64,000 bases of DNA. Source: Methylobacillus gramineus. GTDB lineage: Bacteria; Pseudomonadota; Gammaproteobacteria; Burkholderiales; Methylophilaceae. The DNA lies in NCBI RefSeq assembly GCF_020532675.1, contig NZ_JAJAVE010000001.1, forward strand, positions 1,364,001 to 1,428,000, in the 5' to 3' direction. Under the pieces are notes generated by a model that saw nothing but the letters and a program-made list of their open reading frames with translations, had not been told where the DNA came from and ran no database searches. Positions 36,801-45,394 of the stretch are shown one piece after another (positions within the stretch are counted from its first letter, which is position 1; the number at the start of each line of letters is the position of its first letter). The position numbers were made by a program, and so were the translations under genes.

Positions 36801-37280
36801 CCAGACATCAAACAATGCAGCAGCATGCACCATATCTGCCAGAAACAAGCTGGACAATGCCACGGTGGCACCTAATACCGGGCTGAATAATGCGCTCAGG
36901 CACATGACCGCCAGGAGATCCCGTAAACGCGTCATGGCCGGATCAAACTGCATCACATGCTTTAAAAGATAATTGGCCAACCAGGCACTGGCGATATTGC
37001 CTATGGCGATGGTCACCGCGACAATCAGAGGCAGGCCTACGCTAAATTCAGCAAACAAAGCACCTATGAGCAGGCCTGGCAGAAGTCGATTGCCGCCGAT
37101 GATGAGCGTTGCCAGAGCAAACCCGGCTGGCGGCCAGATAAAGGTAGCGATAGTTTCCGGCACGCCAAATTGAATTGCGCTCTGCGCCAAGGCGAAATAG
37201 CAGAGGCCAATAAGCGCAATCGTCAGGAAATACCGTATCGGCCTACTCTTGGCGGCAGGCTGGTGGCTGGATATATACAT
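33882..37280 (-). CDS. MASE1-PAS-PAS-PAS-GGDEF-EAL c-di-GMP turnover protein
   Basis: At 1132 residues it has an N-terminal MASE1-type integral membrane sensor (about eight helices, residues 15-300), three PAS domains with their PAC regions (about 315-435, 440-560 and 565-690), a GGDEF domain and an EAL domain. The cyclase active site GGDEF is intact (about 765-769), preceded by the inhibitory I-site RLTD five residues upstream. The phosphodiesterase motif EAL (about 892) and DDFGTGYSSL, LKIDRSFV and VVAEGVEN are intact too, so both activities are possible. It controls cellular c-di-GMP, the ligand of the PilZ protein at 3676-4383. It stands alone, convergent with fdx. Confidence 0.95.
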   Translation of the reverse strand: MYISSHQPAAKSRPIRYFLTIALIGLCYFALAQSAIQFGVPETIATFIWPPAGFALATLIIGGNRLLPGLLIGALFAEFSVGLPLIVAVTIAIGNIASAWLANYLLKHVMQFDPAMTRLRDLLAVMCLSALFSPVLGATVALSSLFLADMVHAAALFDVWLQWWMGDALSIILFTPAILACFYYEPIQWSRAKITEAIIFLVILVVIGAFAFTGVWLDSLLALEAKAFLVFPLVIWAALSFHQRGAAIASLFISITALWVVAGYQGYFSMQMANTDLLNYWLFVLVTVSTGVGLSGLNVGRLRVDTRLKNQLGLYNALINAQSDAGEGVVVIEHGKIAYANEAVWKIGGYDARDIPLGSDFLNLIHPMDRERVAQQYHVRMQGLESPSRYEAMGISKSGKPIPIEVAAANYRDGSEKVVVLIIDISSRKQAETALLQSQTEYRELVESVQAIVWRATPEGVFTFVSQEAEVLMGYPLADWTRSDTFWNDTIHPDDRDWVVEFCRAESAQLKSHVFDYRMIAADGRTVWVQDMVRVIPNRFGKPQELVGVMLDITARKAGEASLRLSKQVFENTAEGILIADSNRDILDVNQAYLDITGYERDETIGTHLRLLDEIGGEDDEPIGSIVELKGKWMGEILARKKSGEYYPEWVSISTLYDSNGILQNYVAVLSDISQRKQSEERLQFLATHDALTGLPNRSLLQERVELALLRAQRYQNRVGVLFIDLDRFKIINDTLGHQAGDMLLQETAKRLKDCLRLTDTVARQGGDEFVVLLEDFTESQYLSGVARKIMNTLAQPFILMNQELYISASIGISVYPEDGVDIFSLLKNADMAMYKAKDDGKNTFHFYSADSNTHSVDRLILENNLRRAMEREEFTLLYQAKLDVHGQYIVGAEALIRWNSAELGTISPQDFIPIAEETGLIIEIGAWVINQACKDAYQWQSIAGRPIRVGVNLSARQFREDSLREVISEALMDTGLTADCLELEITESMIMQNAEHASEILQHFRDLGTHVLIDDFGTGYSSLAYLKHFPIDSLKIDRSFVRDVPQDSDDAAITQAIIAMAHSLKIKVVAEGVENQAQLEFLRAQSCDQLQGYIFSRPLPAADFAGMLRFDTAKRAGRTYIKDMQLELSQA

Positions 37281-37336
37281 AATTCAGATATTGTATTAGC
37301 AAAGTCCTACATCGCGCATCAATCTTCAATGCAAAT

Positions 37337-37362
37337 AAAAAAGCCCGCGCTAGGCGGGCTGG
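37337..37362 (-). terminator. Rho-independent terminator of the porin gene
   Basis: On minus, AGCCCGC (37360-37354) pairs with GCGGGCT (37348-37342) and is followed by six T (37342-37337). Confidence 0.88.
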
Positions 37363-37381
37363 GAATGCGCTGCAAATAATG

Positions 37382-38839
37382 CTAGAAGTTGTACTGCAAC
37401 TGCATGCGCAAGACATCCGAATCGTACTTGGAGTAAGGCCTTGTGGAGAGATTGTTACGATCCAGCTTCGAGTAATACGCCGTAAATTCAATTTCAGGCA
37501 CTGGCTGCCACTCAAAACCCGCTTCCCAATCATTAACATGGTTCTTAGGTGCATTGGTCTCGAACTTCTGTGCACCGTCAAAGTACTGCCACTTCACAAA
37601 CGGAATCATCACACCATGGCCGTAGAAGTCCTTGATACGATACATTGCCTGGACATAACCACCATTCAGAGACTTTTCCTCGATTCTCGTACCGGCATCA
37701 TTCAACTCAGGACCACGTCCCCAGTTCCACTCCGCCTGCAAGCCAAAAGGTTGTGGGTAGAGCACAGCATGTACACCTACACGCTGATCCTTAAACCCAT
37801 CTTTCTTCGGAAACGTTGCATCTCCCCCAGTAGGCGTGCTTGTACTAGGCTTGAAAGTCCCGGAAATCGCCTGGATACCGGCTTCAAATATCTGGCCATT
37901 TTCGAACTTAACCGGATAGGTAAAACGTGATACCAAATGCAAATTGTCATTGTTTTCGGAACGGTTGGCACCGGTACCATTGTAAGCACCGAAGGCAAAC
38001 ACACCATAGTTGCCCGAACCCTTGAGGCCACTATCCACCAGATACTTGAACATTTCCTGCTTGTCTACCGGAGTCCAGTAGTAGAAAGCACCCAGGTCAC
38101 GCTCGTCCTTACAGCAACTGTTCAAGGCATCGTTACGATCCAGAGCAATACGGTTCTGGCTAGACTGCAGATTCTCAAAGCTGTACGGAATCTTGGATTG
38201 ACCAACGCGCAAACGGTGCACACGATCCTTGGTCAGGTAAATGTCACCATAAGCATCGCGCAACTGGGCAATATTGCCGGTATTGTCAGCGCTGCCAGTG
38301 CGGCTGGCAAAGTCAGGCTGGATGTAATAGGACAGGCGTTCACCAATATCACCCGAGAAAATCAGGCGCATACGGCGGATCATGAAGTTGGTATTCTCAC
38401 CGATGGAGCGGTCACCCTGGTGGGCAATTTCCCTGTCGCCACCAATAACCGGGTTGCTACGAATTTGCACATAACCACGCACCTTCATAGTGTCCGACCA
38501 ATTCTTGCTGGCTGGCTTTGGCGCAGGTCCCATGGCGATCTTGTCCAGCTTGTCTTCCAGCTCACGCTGTTTCAGCTCCAGATTCTGCTTCATTTCAACC
38601 AGGTCAATGCCAGCGGCATTATCGTTAGGTGCGCCTGCAGCGGATGCATCGACTGATTTAAATGTGCCCATCTTCACCCGGTTAGCGCCAGGCTCGGAGA
38701 AAATCTGTTTGGTATTGGAATCCACATACAATTCCAGAGTTTGTGAAGAATCTGCCATTGCAGTGGCAGACGCCATGGTCAGCAAAGCGGCCATTACAGC
38801 TGCGTTTATGTTCATTGTCCCTGTTGTCATCACAATCAC
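37382..38839 (-). CDS. Outer-membrane porin, phosphate-selective OprO/OprP type
   Basis: The frame of 485 residues contains a signal peptide ending ATAMADSS; the first few codons may be untranslated, and ATG at residue 9 (MNINAAVMAALL) looks like the true opening. After a short coiled-coil segment (LVEMKQNLELKQRELEDKLDKI) the barrel begins near residue 115, with GYVQIRSN, and ends in the aromatic QLQYNF. The N-terminal coil plus 16-strand barrel is the OprP/OprO (Porin_O_P) layout. OprP-type channels take up phosphate, but members of this family also serve other anions. It is divergent from the carbonic anhydrase and shares the region with the FNR-type box. Confidence 0.85.
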   Translation of the reverse strand: MIVMTTGTMNINAAVMAALLTMASATAMADSSQTLELYVDSNTKQIFSEPGANRVKMGTFKSVDASAAGAPNDNAAGIDLVEMKQNLELKQRELEDKLDKIAMGPAPKPASKNWSDTMKVRGYVQIRSNPVIGGDREIAHQGDRSIGENTNFMIRRMRLIFSGDIGERLSYYIQPDFASRTGSADNTGNIAQLRDAYGDIYLTKDRVHRLRVGQSKIPYSFENLQSSQNRIALDRNDALNSCCKDERDLGAFYYWTPVDKQEMFKYLVDSGLKGSGNYGVFAFGAYNGTGANRSENNDNLHLVSRFTYPVKFENGQIFEAGIQAISGTFKPSTSTPTGGDATFPKKDGFKDQRVGVHAVLYPQPFGLQAEWNWGRGPELNDAGTRIEEKSLNGGYVQAMYRIKDFYGHGVMIPFVKWQYFDGAQKFETNAPKNHVNDWEAGFEWQPVPEIEFTAYYSKLDRNNLSTRPYSKYDSDVLRMQLQYNF

Positions 38840-39301
38840 TTTAATAATGCACTGATAAATTCGGCATCAACCTGTATTGATACCTCCCATGCTTGGCAGC
38901 TATCGCCACCAACATCAACCACGTCAGGTTATTGACCTGCTCATAGTGGTATGGCGTGCAGTATGTGCATGCAATGTGACTATCTTATGTATGAAAAATG
39001 ACAACTTTGTGACAAACAGAATCTGGCAAATACCAAGAAAGAACTATGAATTAAAAAAACTTTGGATTATTTTCATCAAATCTTCATGATTTAACTGCAT
39101 GATACGGTGCAATTTTTTCCATTTACTTGCAAAAACTTACATTCTTTAACAAATTGATTTTTATCAAAACATAAAAAATTATCTATAATAATCATATTTA
39201 TACGGAACAAAATAATTGCATCCATGTCTGTTTTTAAGACTGAATCTGATTAAATCACCTAAACATCAATTTGATTTTAACTAACTGGGGTAATCCAATA
39301 T
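38840..39301. other. 462-base AT-rich divergent control region (porin / carbonic anhydrase)
   Basis: No convincing coding frame. It holds a perfect FNR/ANR-type box at 39154-39167 and -10-like TATAAT at 39184-39189 toward the carbonic anhydrase. A short Shine-Dalgarno-like GGGG precedes the ATG at 39302. Confidence 0.6.
39154..39167. promoter_or_regulatory. Perfect FNR/ANR-type box TTGATTTTTATCAA
   Basis: Fits TTGAT-N4-ATCAA exactly. It lies 134 bases before the carbonic anhydrase start and 315 before the porin start. The nearest -10 (TATAAT at 39184) is 26 bases from the box centre, about six bases short of the usual class II FNR geometry. Confidence 0.65.
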
Positions 39302-39967
39302 ATGTATAAACACCCACTCAAAGACCGCGAAAAAATGTCTCCACAAGAAGCATTGGCCATCTTGCTGGAAGGTAATGAACGTTTTACTCAGAATATTTCG
39401 GCGCATCGAGACCTGTTGAATGTCGTCAACATCACCAAGGACAAGCAGCATCCTTTTGCTGCCATCTTAAGTTGCAGCGATTCCCGTACCTCAACTGAAC
39501 TGATTTTCGACCAGGGGTTGGGAGATCTATTCAGTGTGCGCCTGGCAGGCAATATCGCATCCAGAAAAGCCATCGGCAGCCTGGAATACTCATGCAAATA
39601 TCTGGGCAGCAAGCTCATCGTGGTGCTGGGCCATAGTGGTTGCGGCGCAATCAAAGCCGCTTGTGATGGCTTTTCCGGCGGACATATTGGTGAAATCACC
39701 AAGATGATTTTTCCTGCCGTGGAAGCAGAAAAAACCGTCAAAGAAAACCGTACCTCAGAAAATGTCACGTTTGTGGAGCATGTGTGCGACCTCAACGTAA
39801 AAACGCAAATTGATACCATCTGGAACTCAAGCGAAATACTGCGCGATCTGCTTAACCGCGGTGAAATCGGCATTGTTGGCGGTGTTTATGATCTTCAGAC
39901 GGCTCAGGTAAGTTTTCCTGACCAATACCAGATATTCAATGCGGATCATCCACTTGTTCAAAACTGA
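39302..39967 (+). CDS. Beta-class carbonic anhydrase
   Basis: The 221-residue enzyme has the zinc ligands of the beta class: Cys58 in SCSDSRT, with the catalytic Asp60-Arg62 dyad, and His111 and Cys114 in GHSGCGA. It interconverts carbon dioxide and bicarbonate. It has no signal peptide, so it is cytoplasmic. The SulP transporter begins 45 bases after its stop; the pair looks like a bicarbonate uptake and interconversion unit. A FNR-type box upstream suggests control by oxygen level. Confidence 0.95.
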   Translation: MYKHPLKDREKMSPQEALAILLEGNERFTQNISAHRDLLNVVNITKDKQHPFAAILSCSDSRTSTELIFDQGLGDLFSVRLAGNIASRKAIGSLEYSCKYLGSKLIVVLGHSGCGAIKAACDGFSGGHIGEITKMIFPAVEAEKTVKENRTSENVTFVEHVCDLNVKTQIDTIWNSSEILRDLLNRGEIGIVGGVYDLQTAQVSFPDQYQIFNADHPLVQN

Positions 39968-40012
39968 GCAAGCTGACATCAGCTTAATTATTAATTTCAG
40001 GATTTCATTGCA

Positions 40013-41569
40013 ATGACAAGCCAAACCGTCGCGCCTTCAGTTCCGAAGGGTAGTTTTAGCAAGGATTTTTTTGCCTCCATTGTTGTATTCCTGGTAGCAG
40101 TACCACTTTGTTTGGGTATTGCTATCGCGTCTGGGCTTCCTCCCACTGCAGGCATTATCACCGGGATTATTGGTGGCCTGATTGTAGGCAGCATCTCCGG
40201 CTCGCCATTAACCGTCAGCGGCCCAGCGGCAGGCCTGGTCGTGATTGTCGCCGATATTGTGGCTGAGTATGGCATTGCCATCTATGGCATGATCGTCTTG
40301 CTGGCAGGCTTGGTACAAGTACTGGCTGGCGTGTTCAAGCTCGGTGTCTGGTTCCGTGCCATTTCCCCCGCGGTAATTCACGGCATGCTGGGCGGTATTG
40401 GTGTGCTCATCATAGGTTCACAATTTCATATCATGCTGGACAGGGATCCCCTCTCCAACGGTATCAAGAACCTGATGGATATCCCCAATGCATTGATCGA
40501 AACATTTGAAGTGCATGGCGGCAACATTTACGCAGCCTCGATCGGCCTGCTGACCATCACATCGATCGTGCTCTGGACAAAATATGCACCAACCAAGCTG
40601 AAGCTGATCCCTGGCGCCCTGATAGGTGTAGTCCTGTCTGTCATCGTTGCCAATCTGTTCAACTTTGATATCAAGTATCTGACAGACCTGTTTGATGGCC
40701 CTACCAACCTGCAGAACATTCTGGGCACCATCGTCACACCGACACTGGGAATTGCTCAGTCATCCATGACTGGTGGCGTAATCGTGGCAGTACTGTCCCT
40801 GGCATTTATTGCCAGTGCAGAATCCTTGCTGTCATGCGCTGCCGTTGACCAGATGCATCAAGGCGCCCGCACCAAGTATGATAAAGAGTTGATGGCTCAA
40901 GGTATTGGTAACACAATTTGCGGCTTTCTCAGCGCGTTGCCGATGACGGGGGTGATTGTACGATCCAGCGCCAACGTTGAAGCAGGTGCCACCAGCCGTG
41001 CCTCGACCATCATGCACGGCTTATGGCTGTTGTTATTTATCAGTGTGTTCCTGTTCACGCTTGAGTACATCCCGGTCGCCACTCTGGCTGCCGTGCTGGT
41101 ATATACAGGCTACAAGCTGGCTTACCCCAAGGTAGCCAAGCAACTGCTGGTTTACGGCAAACCTGAACTGGCGATCTATATCATCACCATTATCACCATC
41201 GTCAGCTTCAATCTGCTGGCAGGTGTTATCACTGGTTTAGCCTTGTCGATTGCCAAGCTTCTCTATGTGTTTGCCCATGTCTCGATCAAGGCAGAACATC
41301 AAGCCGCCAATAAAACCATCCTGCACCTCAAAGGCTCGGCGACCCTGCTGGGTATTCCTAAACTGGTGGCAGTGCTGGACAAACTGGAAACAGGGCGCGA
41401 TATCCATGTGCAGTTTGAGCATCTTGAGTATATCGACCATGCCTGCATCGAGTTGCTGAATGGCTGGCAGAAGCAATATGAACTGACCGGCGGCAAAGTC
41501 ACCATAGAGTGGGATAGCCTGATCAGCAAATATCACTCCAAAGAAGATGCCGCGATTCAGGGTTCCTGA
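40013..41569 (+). CDS. SulP-family anion (probable bicarbonate) transporter with STAS domain
   Basis: The 518-residue protein has about 10-14 membrane helices in the first 400 residues (for example LVAVPLCLGIAIASGLPP and the VSGPAAGL loop), with a GTP/anion-binding STAS domain at about 425-518. SulP members carry sulfate, bicarbonate or other anions; adjacency to carbonic anhydrase favours bicarbonate, as in BicA-type transporters, but sulfate cannot be excluded. It lies at the inner membrane and ends at a strong terminator. Confidence 0.92.
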   Translation: MTSQTVAPSVPKGSFSKDFFASIVVFLVAVPLCLGIAIASGLPPTAGIITGIIGGLIVGSISGSPLTVSGPAAGLVVIVADIVAEYGIAIYGMIVLLAGLVQVLAGVFKLGVWFRAISPAVIHGMLGGIGVLIIGSQFHIMLDRDPLSNGIKNLMDIPNALIETFEVHGGNIYAASIGLLTITSIVLWTKYAPTKLKLIPGALIGVVLSVIVANLFNFDIKYLTDLFDGPTNLQNILGTIVTPTLGIAQSSMTGGVIVAVLSLAFIASAESLLSCAAVDQMHQGARTKYDKELMAQGIGNTICGFLSALPMTGVIVRSSANVEAGATSRASTIMHGLWLLLFISVFLFTLEYIPVATLAAVLVYTGYKLAYPKVAKQLLVYGKPELAIYIITIITIVSFNLLAGVITGLALSIAKLLYVFAHVSIKAEHQAANKTILHLKGSATLLGIPKLVAVLDKLETGRDIHVQFEHLEYIDHACIELLNGWQKQYELTGGKVTIEWDSLISKYHSKEDAAIQGS

Positions 41570-41592
41570 TGCAGCATTGATATAGCCTCAAT

Positions 41593-41620
41593 AAAAAGCC
41601 CCTGTGACAGGGGCTTTTTT
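41593..41620. terminator. Bidirectional rho-independent terminator
   Basis: AAAAAGCCCCTG pairs with CAGGGGCTTTTT around a three-base loop. It serves the SulP gene and, in reverse, the convergent bactofilin gene. Confidence 0.85.
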
Positions 41621-41638
41621 TACGGTTGTTATCAGCTT

Positions 41639-42199
41639 TTATGACGCCGATTGAATCCGCTTGACCTTGGAGCTTTCTTCCGAAGATAAGGAGGCAATAT
41701 CTCCTGAGAGTTCACCCCCCTCTTCAATGAAAATCTTGCCATAACGAATCTTGCCACTGACACGCCCTGTGGCATGAATAATCAGCTGGCTACGCGCCGT
41801 AAGCTCACCATCGAAATTGCCGTGTACTTCTGCCACATCAATCCCCACCTTGCCAGAAAAAGACCCTTCCGCAGCAATCTGGATGACGCGGCTATCCATG
41901 GTCGCTTCTACACGGCCTTCCACGACTAGGATATCGCAGTCCTGAATTTCAGCGCCTTTGAGCTTAACGTCAGGCCCGACAATCAGGCGGCTACCAGTGT
42001 GCACATCGGCATGCACAGAGGGTGCTGGCTTGGGCTCCTGTTTTGGGGTACTGGCAGAGGCTACTGCAGCCATATGGCCAGGAATTGGGGATGGTTCAGA
42101 CTTGGTGTTCAGCGGCGCAGGTGAAACTGGGGAGCTGATTGGGTTGGAATGTGGGCTTGAAGTTTGATTGCGACTAAAAAGACCTTGCTTGTTTAACAT
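41639..42199 (-). CDS. Bactofilin (polymer-forming cytoskeletal protein)
   Basis: ATG 42199 with an AGAGAGG box nine bases upstream is the likely start (186 residues); the open frame extends to 42235. A flexible Pro/Ser-rich N-terminus (about 1-70) precedes a beta-helix core typical of bactofilins (LIVGPDVKLKGAEI, VEGRVEATMDS, IAAEGSFSGKV, DGELTARSQLIIHA, RVSGKIRYGKIFIEEGG). Bactofilins polymerise without nucleotide and act in cell shape, polarity and envelope organisation. It is a single gene with a long empty region upstream. Confidence 0.88.
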   Translation of the reverse strand: MLNKQGLFSRNQTSSPHSNPISSPVSPAPLNTKSEPSPIPGHMAAVASASTPKQEPKPAPSVHADVHTGSRLIVGPDVKLKGAEIQDCDILVVEGRVEATMDSRVIQIAAEGSFSGKVGIDVAEVHGNFDGELTARSQLIIHATGRVSGKIRYGKIFIEEGGELSGDIASLSSEESSKVKRIQSAS

Positions 42200-42561
42200 A
42201 AGGGAAACCTCTCTCTGGACTAAAAACAGATTCACATGACAGCGAATCCAGACTCAGTGGTGTTAGCAAAGCTCATGCCGACAATAAAAAATCGCTAATA
42301 ATCATCCTGATAGGAAATACAATTAAGAATCAGCAAGAGAATCCGGCCTGAATCGTCGCTCAACTACGACGTTGATACTGTATCGGGTAAGCCTATACAG
42401 CATCCGCCACCATCACCGGCAAAGCAGTGACAACCGCTCCCAGACAAGCTAGATGCCAGATAAGGCCAAGCAGCCAAACTTCGCTTTACCCGCACCGTTA
42501 CATCATCCTACGTCAAACCCGGCTGTCGCCGAGAGGCAACATACCCTCAAGCATCTCCCAT
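42200..42561. other. Intergenic region upstream of bactofilin, no gene seen
   Basis: About 360 bases with no supported frame. On the minus strand a start-less stretch near 42395-42475 encodes a hydrophobic run (WLLGLIWHLACLGAVVTALP); it has no ATG, GTG or TTG after the upstream TAA and is not called. Confidence 0.4.
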
Positions 42562-42584
42562 AAAAAAGGCCGGAAAATCCGGCC
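42562..42584 (-). terminator. Rho-independent terminator after lysS
   Basis: GGCCGGA (42584-42578 on minus) pairs with TCCGGCC (42574-42568) and is followed by six T (42567-42562). It ends the prfB-lysS transcript. Confidence 0.9.
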
Positions 42585-42590
42585 TGGGGT

Positions 42591-44120
42591 TTAGTGTTCT
42601 GGTCGCATATGCGGGAACAGGATCACATCTCGAATGCTAGGGCTATCCGTCAGCAGCATCACCAGGCGATCAATTCCTATGCCACAACCACCAGTCGGAG
42701 GCATGCCATATTCAAGCGCACGGATGAAATCTGCATCGTAATACATGGCTTCATCATCCCCAGCTTCCTTGGCTGCCACTTGTGACTGGAAGCGTGCTGC
42801 CTGGTCTTCAGCGTCGTTCAACTCCGAGAAACCATTGGCAATCTCTCGACCGGTGATAAATAACTCATAACGCTCAGTGATGGCAGGGTCTGTATCCGAG
42901 GCACGCGCCAAGGGAGAAACTTCGACCGGATAATCAATAATATAGGTAGGTTCCCACAACTGGCTTTCTGCGGTTTCTTCAAACAAAGCCAGTTGTAGCG
43001 CCCCCAAGCCAAGGTGCGCAAAGGCTTCCACACCAAACTTCTTCAGCTCCTGACGCAAGAAAGCCTGATCGGTTAACTGTGCCAGGGTGTAGTCAGGCGC
43101 ATATTTCTGGATCGCACCCACGATGGTGAGACGCTGGAATGGTTTAGCCAGATCCAGTTCTCGCCCTTGGTATTGCACAATGGCTGAGCCACAGGCTGCA
43201 ATCGCTGCCGCACGGATACAGTGTTCAGTGAAGTCCATCAGCCACAGGTAATCGGTATAGGCCGCATAGAACTCCATCATGGTGAATTCCGGGTTATGGC
43301 GAACACTGACGCCCTCATTGCGGAAATTACGGTTGATCTCGAATACACGATCAAAACCACCCACTACCAGGCGCTTCAGGTATAGCTCAGGGGCAATACG
43401 CATATACATCTGCATATCCAGCGCATTGTGATGCGTGATAAACGGCTTGGCAGAAGCACCGCCAGGAATGGGGTGCAGCATCGGGGTTTCCACCTCCAGG
43501 AACTCATGGCTCAGCATGAAAGCTCGAATAGCCGCCACGATCTTACTGCGCGCCACAAAAGTAGCCCGGGTTTCCTCTGAAACAATCAGGTCCACATAAC
43601 GTTGACGATACTTGGTTTCCTGATCAGCCAGGCCGTGGAATTTTTCTGGCAATGGACGTAACGACTTGGTCAACAGGCGCAACTCGCTCACCTTGACCGA
43701 AAGCTCACCCGTCTTGGTCTTGAACAATACGCCGCGAGCCGCCACGATATCGCCCAAGTCCCACTTCTTGAACGCATCATAGAGTTCTTCACCAATGTTT
43801 TCCCGGGTGACGAATACCTGGATGCGACCACTTTTATCCTGCACTGTGGCAAAGCTGGCTTTACCCATCACTCGCTTGAGCATCATGCGGCCAGCAATCG
43901 CCACCTGAACCGCTTGTGCCTCCAGGGCTTCGCCCTCCTGCGCATCATAGAGATCATGCAGACTTTGTGAGACATGCTCTGGTTTGAAATCGTTGGGGAA
44001 AGCTACACCCTTGTCACGAATGGCCTTGAGCTTTTCGCGCCGCTCGGCAATGACATGGTTCTCATCCTGCGCCACGTGGACCGCTTCACTGGCCACCTTT
44101 GAATTTTCTGCTTCGCTCAC
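42591..44120 (-). CDS. lysS: Lysyl-tRNA synthetase (class II)
   Basis: At 509 residues it has the N-terminal OB-fold anticodon domain (about 60-180, with [16 protein letters not shown]) and a class II catalytic core. Motif 2 is in [19 protein letters not shown] and motif 3 in [13 protein letters not shown]. It charges tRNA-Lys, one of which is encoded at 3434-3509. It begins two bases after prfB, the prfB-lysS order found across many proteobacteria. Confidence 0.98.
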   Translation of the reverse strand: MSEAENSKVASEAVHVAQDENHVIAERREKLKAIRDKGVAFPNDFKPEHVSQSLHDLYDAQEGEALEAQAVQVAIAGRMMLKRVMGKASFATVQDKSGRIQVFVTRENIGEELYDAFKKWDLGDIVAARGVLFKTKTGELSVKVSELRLLTKSLRPLPEKFHGLADQETKYRQRYVDLIVSEETRATFVARSKIVAAIRAFMLSHEFLEVETPMLHPIPGGASAKPFITHHNALDMQMYMRIAPELYLKRLVVGGFDRVFEINRNFRNEGVSVRHNPEFTMMEFYAAYTDYLWLMDFTEHCIRAAAIAACGSAIVQYQGRELDLAKPFQRLTIVGAIQKYAPDYTLAQLTDQAFLRQELKKFGVEAFAHLGLGALQLALFEETAESQLWEPTYIIDYPVEVSPLARASDTDPAITERYELFITGREIANGFSELNDAEDQAARFQSQVAAKEAGDDEAMYYDADFIRALEYGMPPTGGCGIGIDRLVMLLTDSPSIRDVILFPHMRPEH

Positions 44121-44122
44121 CC

Positions 44123-45227
44123 TTACACTCCCTGCTTCAAACTTTCAGAAATAAATGGATCTAGGTCACCATCAAGCACGCCCTGGGTATTGCCAACTTC
44201 GACATCGGTACGCAAATCCTTGATACGCGACTGGTCTAGTACATAAGAGCGAATCTGGTGACCCCAGCCGATATCGGTCTTGGAGTCTTCCATCGCCTGC
44301 TTTTCTTCGTTGCGCTTGCGCAGTTCCAATGCATACAACTGCGCTTTCAACATATTCATCGCCTCATCCTTGTTACGATGCTGCGAGCGGTCATTCTGGC
44401 ACTGCACGACAGTATTGGTCGGCAAGTGGGTAATACGCACAGCTGAATCGGTCTTGTTGATGTGCTGCCCACCCGCACCAGAGGCCCGATAGGTATCAAT
44501 CCGCAAATCAGCAGGGTTGATCTCTACCACGATGGAGTCATCAACCTCGGGGTAGACAAAGACACTGGCAAAAGAAGTATGGCGGCGATTGCCGGAGTCA
44601 AAAGGCGACTTGCGCACCAGGCGATGTACACCACTCTCGGTACGCAGGAAGCCATAGGCATAATCACCAGAAATCTTCAGCGAAGCGCTCTTGATACCCG
44701 CGACATCGCCCTCTGACTCCTCCAGCACCTCAACCTTGAAGCCTTTGTTTTCGCAATAGCGCAGATACATGCGTAACAGCATGGAGGCCCAGTCCTGGGC
44801 CTCGGTACCACCAGAACCAGACTGGATATCCAGGAAGCAGTTATTGGGATCCATGGGATGGGAAAACATGCGGCGGAACTCCATTTCCCCCACAATTTTC
44901 TCCAGCGCCTGAGTATCACTGTCGATACTGAGCAAGGTGCTGTCGTCATCTTCCTCGCGCGCCATCTCAAACAGCTCACGACTATCACGCACGCCGTTAT
45001 CTACATCCAGCAATGACTTGACGACAAACTCCAGCTCCCGACGCTCTTTGCCCAGCTTCTGCGAGCGCTCGTTATCGTTCCATATACTAGGATCTTCAAG
45101 CAGCTGGGAAACTTCCTCTAAGCGTTGTTGCTTGGTTTCGAAGTCAAAGATACCCCCGAAGGGCCTGGTGACGCTCGACCAGATCGTCAAGACGATGGGC
45201 GATGATATTGAGTTGTTCCGCTTCCAT
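44123..45227 (-). CDS. prfB: Peptide chain release factor 2 with programmed +1 frameshift
   Basis: The mature product is read from two frames: 27 codons from ATG 45227 to CTT at 45147-45149, then, after skipping one T at 45146, the main frame from GAC to the stop at 44123, giving 367 residues. The 5' frame reads [17 protein letters not shown]...LRGYL and meets an in-frame TGA at 45144-45146. RF2 motifs are present: the GGQ peptidyl-hydrolysis motif ([10 protein letters not shown]) and the SPF stop-codon anticodon motif (RKSPFDSGN). It releases peptides at UGA and UAA. The frame from 45190 with [10 protein letters not shown] is not a real N-terminus. Confidence 0.96.
45143..45158 (-). promoter_or_regulatory. 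prfB programmed frameshift site
   Basis: On minus: CGGGGGTATCTTTGAC. The internal Shine-Dalgarno GGGGG is three bases before CTT, next to the in-frame TGA with following C, the same arrangement as in E. coli prfB, which autoregulates RF2 through slow termination at UGA. Confidence 0.95.
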
Positions 45228-45394
45228 GAAAAATGTCCGAACCTGCTGAATTCAAAACAGGCAATTATACATTATTGCCTGCGTGCCAGCCTCGCCCTTC
45301 TCACCCCCGCACAATACCCATGATTGCAGTTATGTATTCCCCCTATTGGCTTTTCCCTACAATCATTGGACTCAGTCCCCCCCAAGGAAAAATA

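Noticed and set aside
38877-39089. 70-codon plus-strand frame in the porin/carbonic anhydrase gap
   Set aside because: No ribosome-binding site, low-complexity AT-rich end, and no protein-like features.
42395-42475. Hydrophobic start-less minus-strand stretch (WLLGLIWHLACLGAVV)
   Set aside because: No ATG, GTG or TTG between the upstream TAA and the hydrophobic run; may be a decayed gene but cannot be supported.
45123-45190. prfB start at 45190 ([15 protein letters not shown])
   Set aside because: This is an out-of-frame extension; the true N-terminus is in the other frame before the +1 shift.
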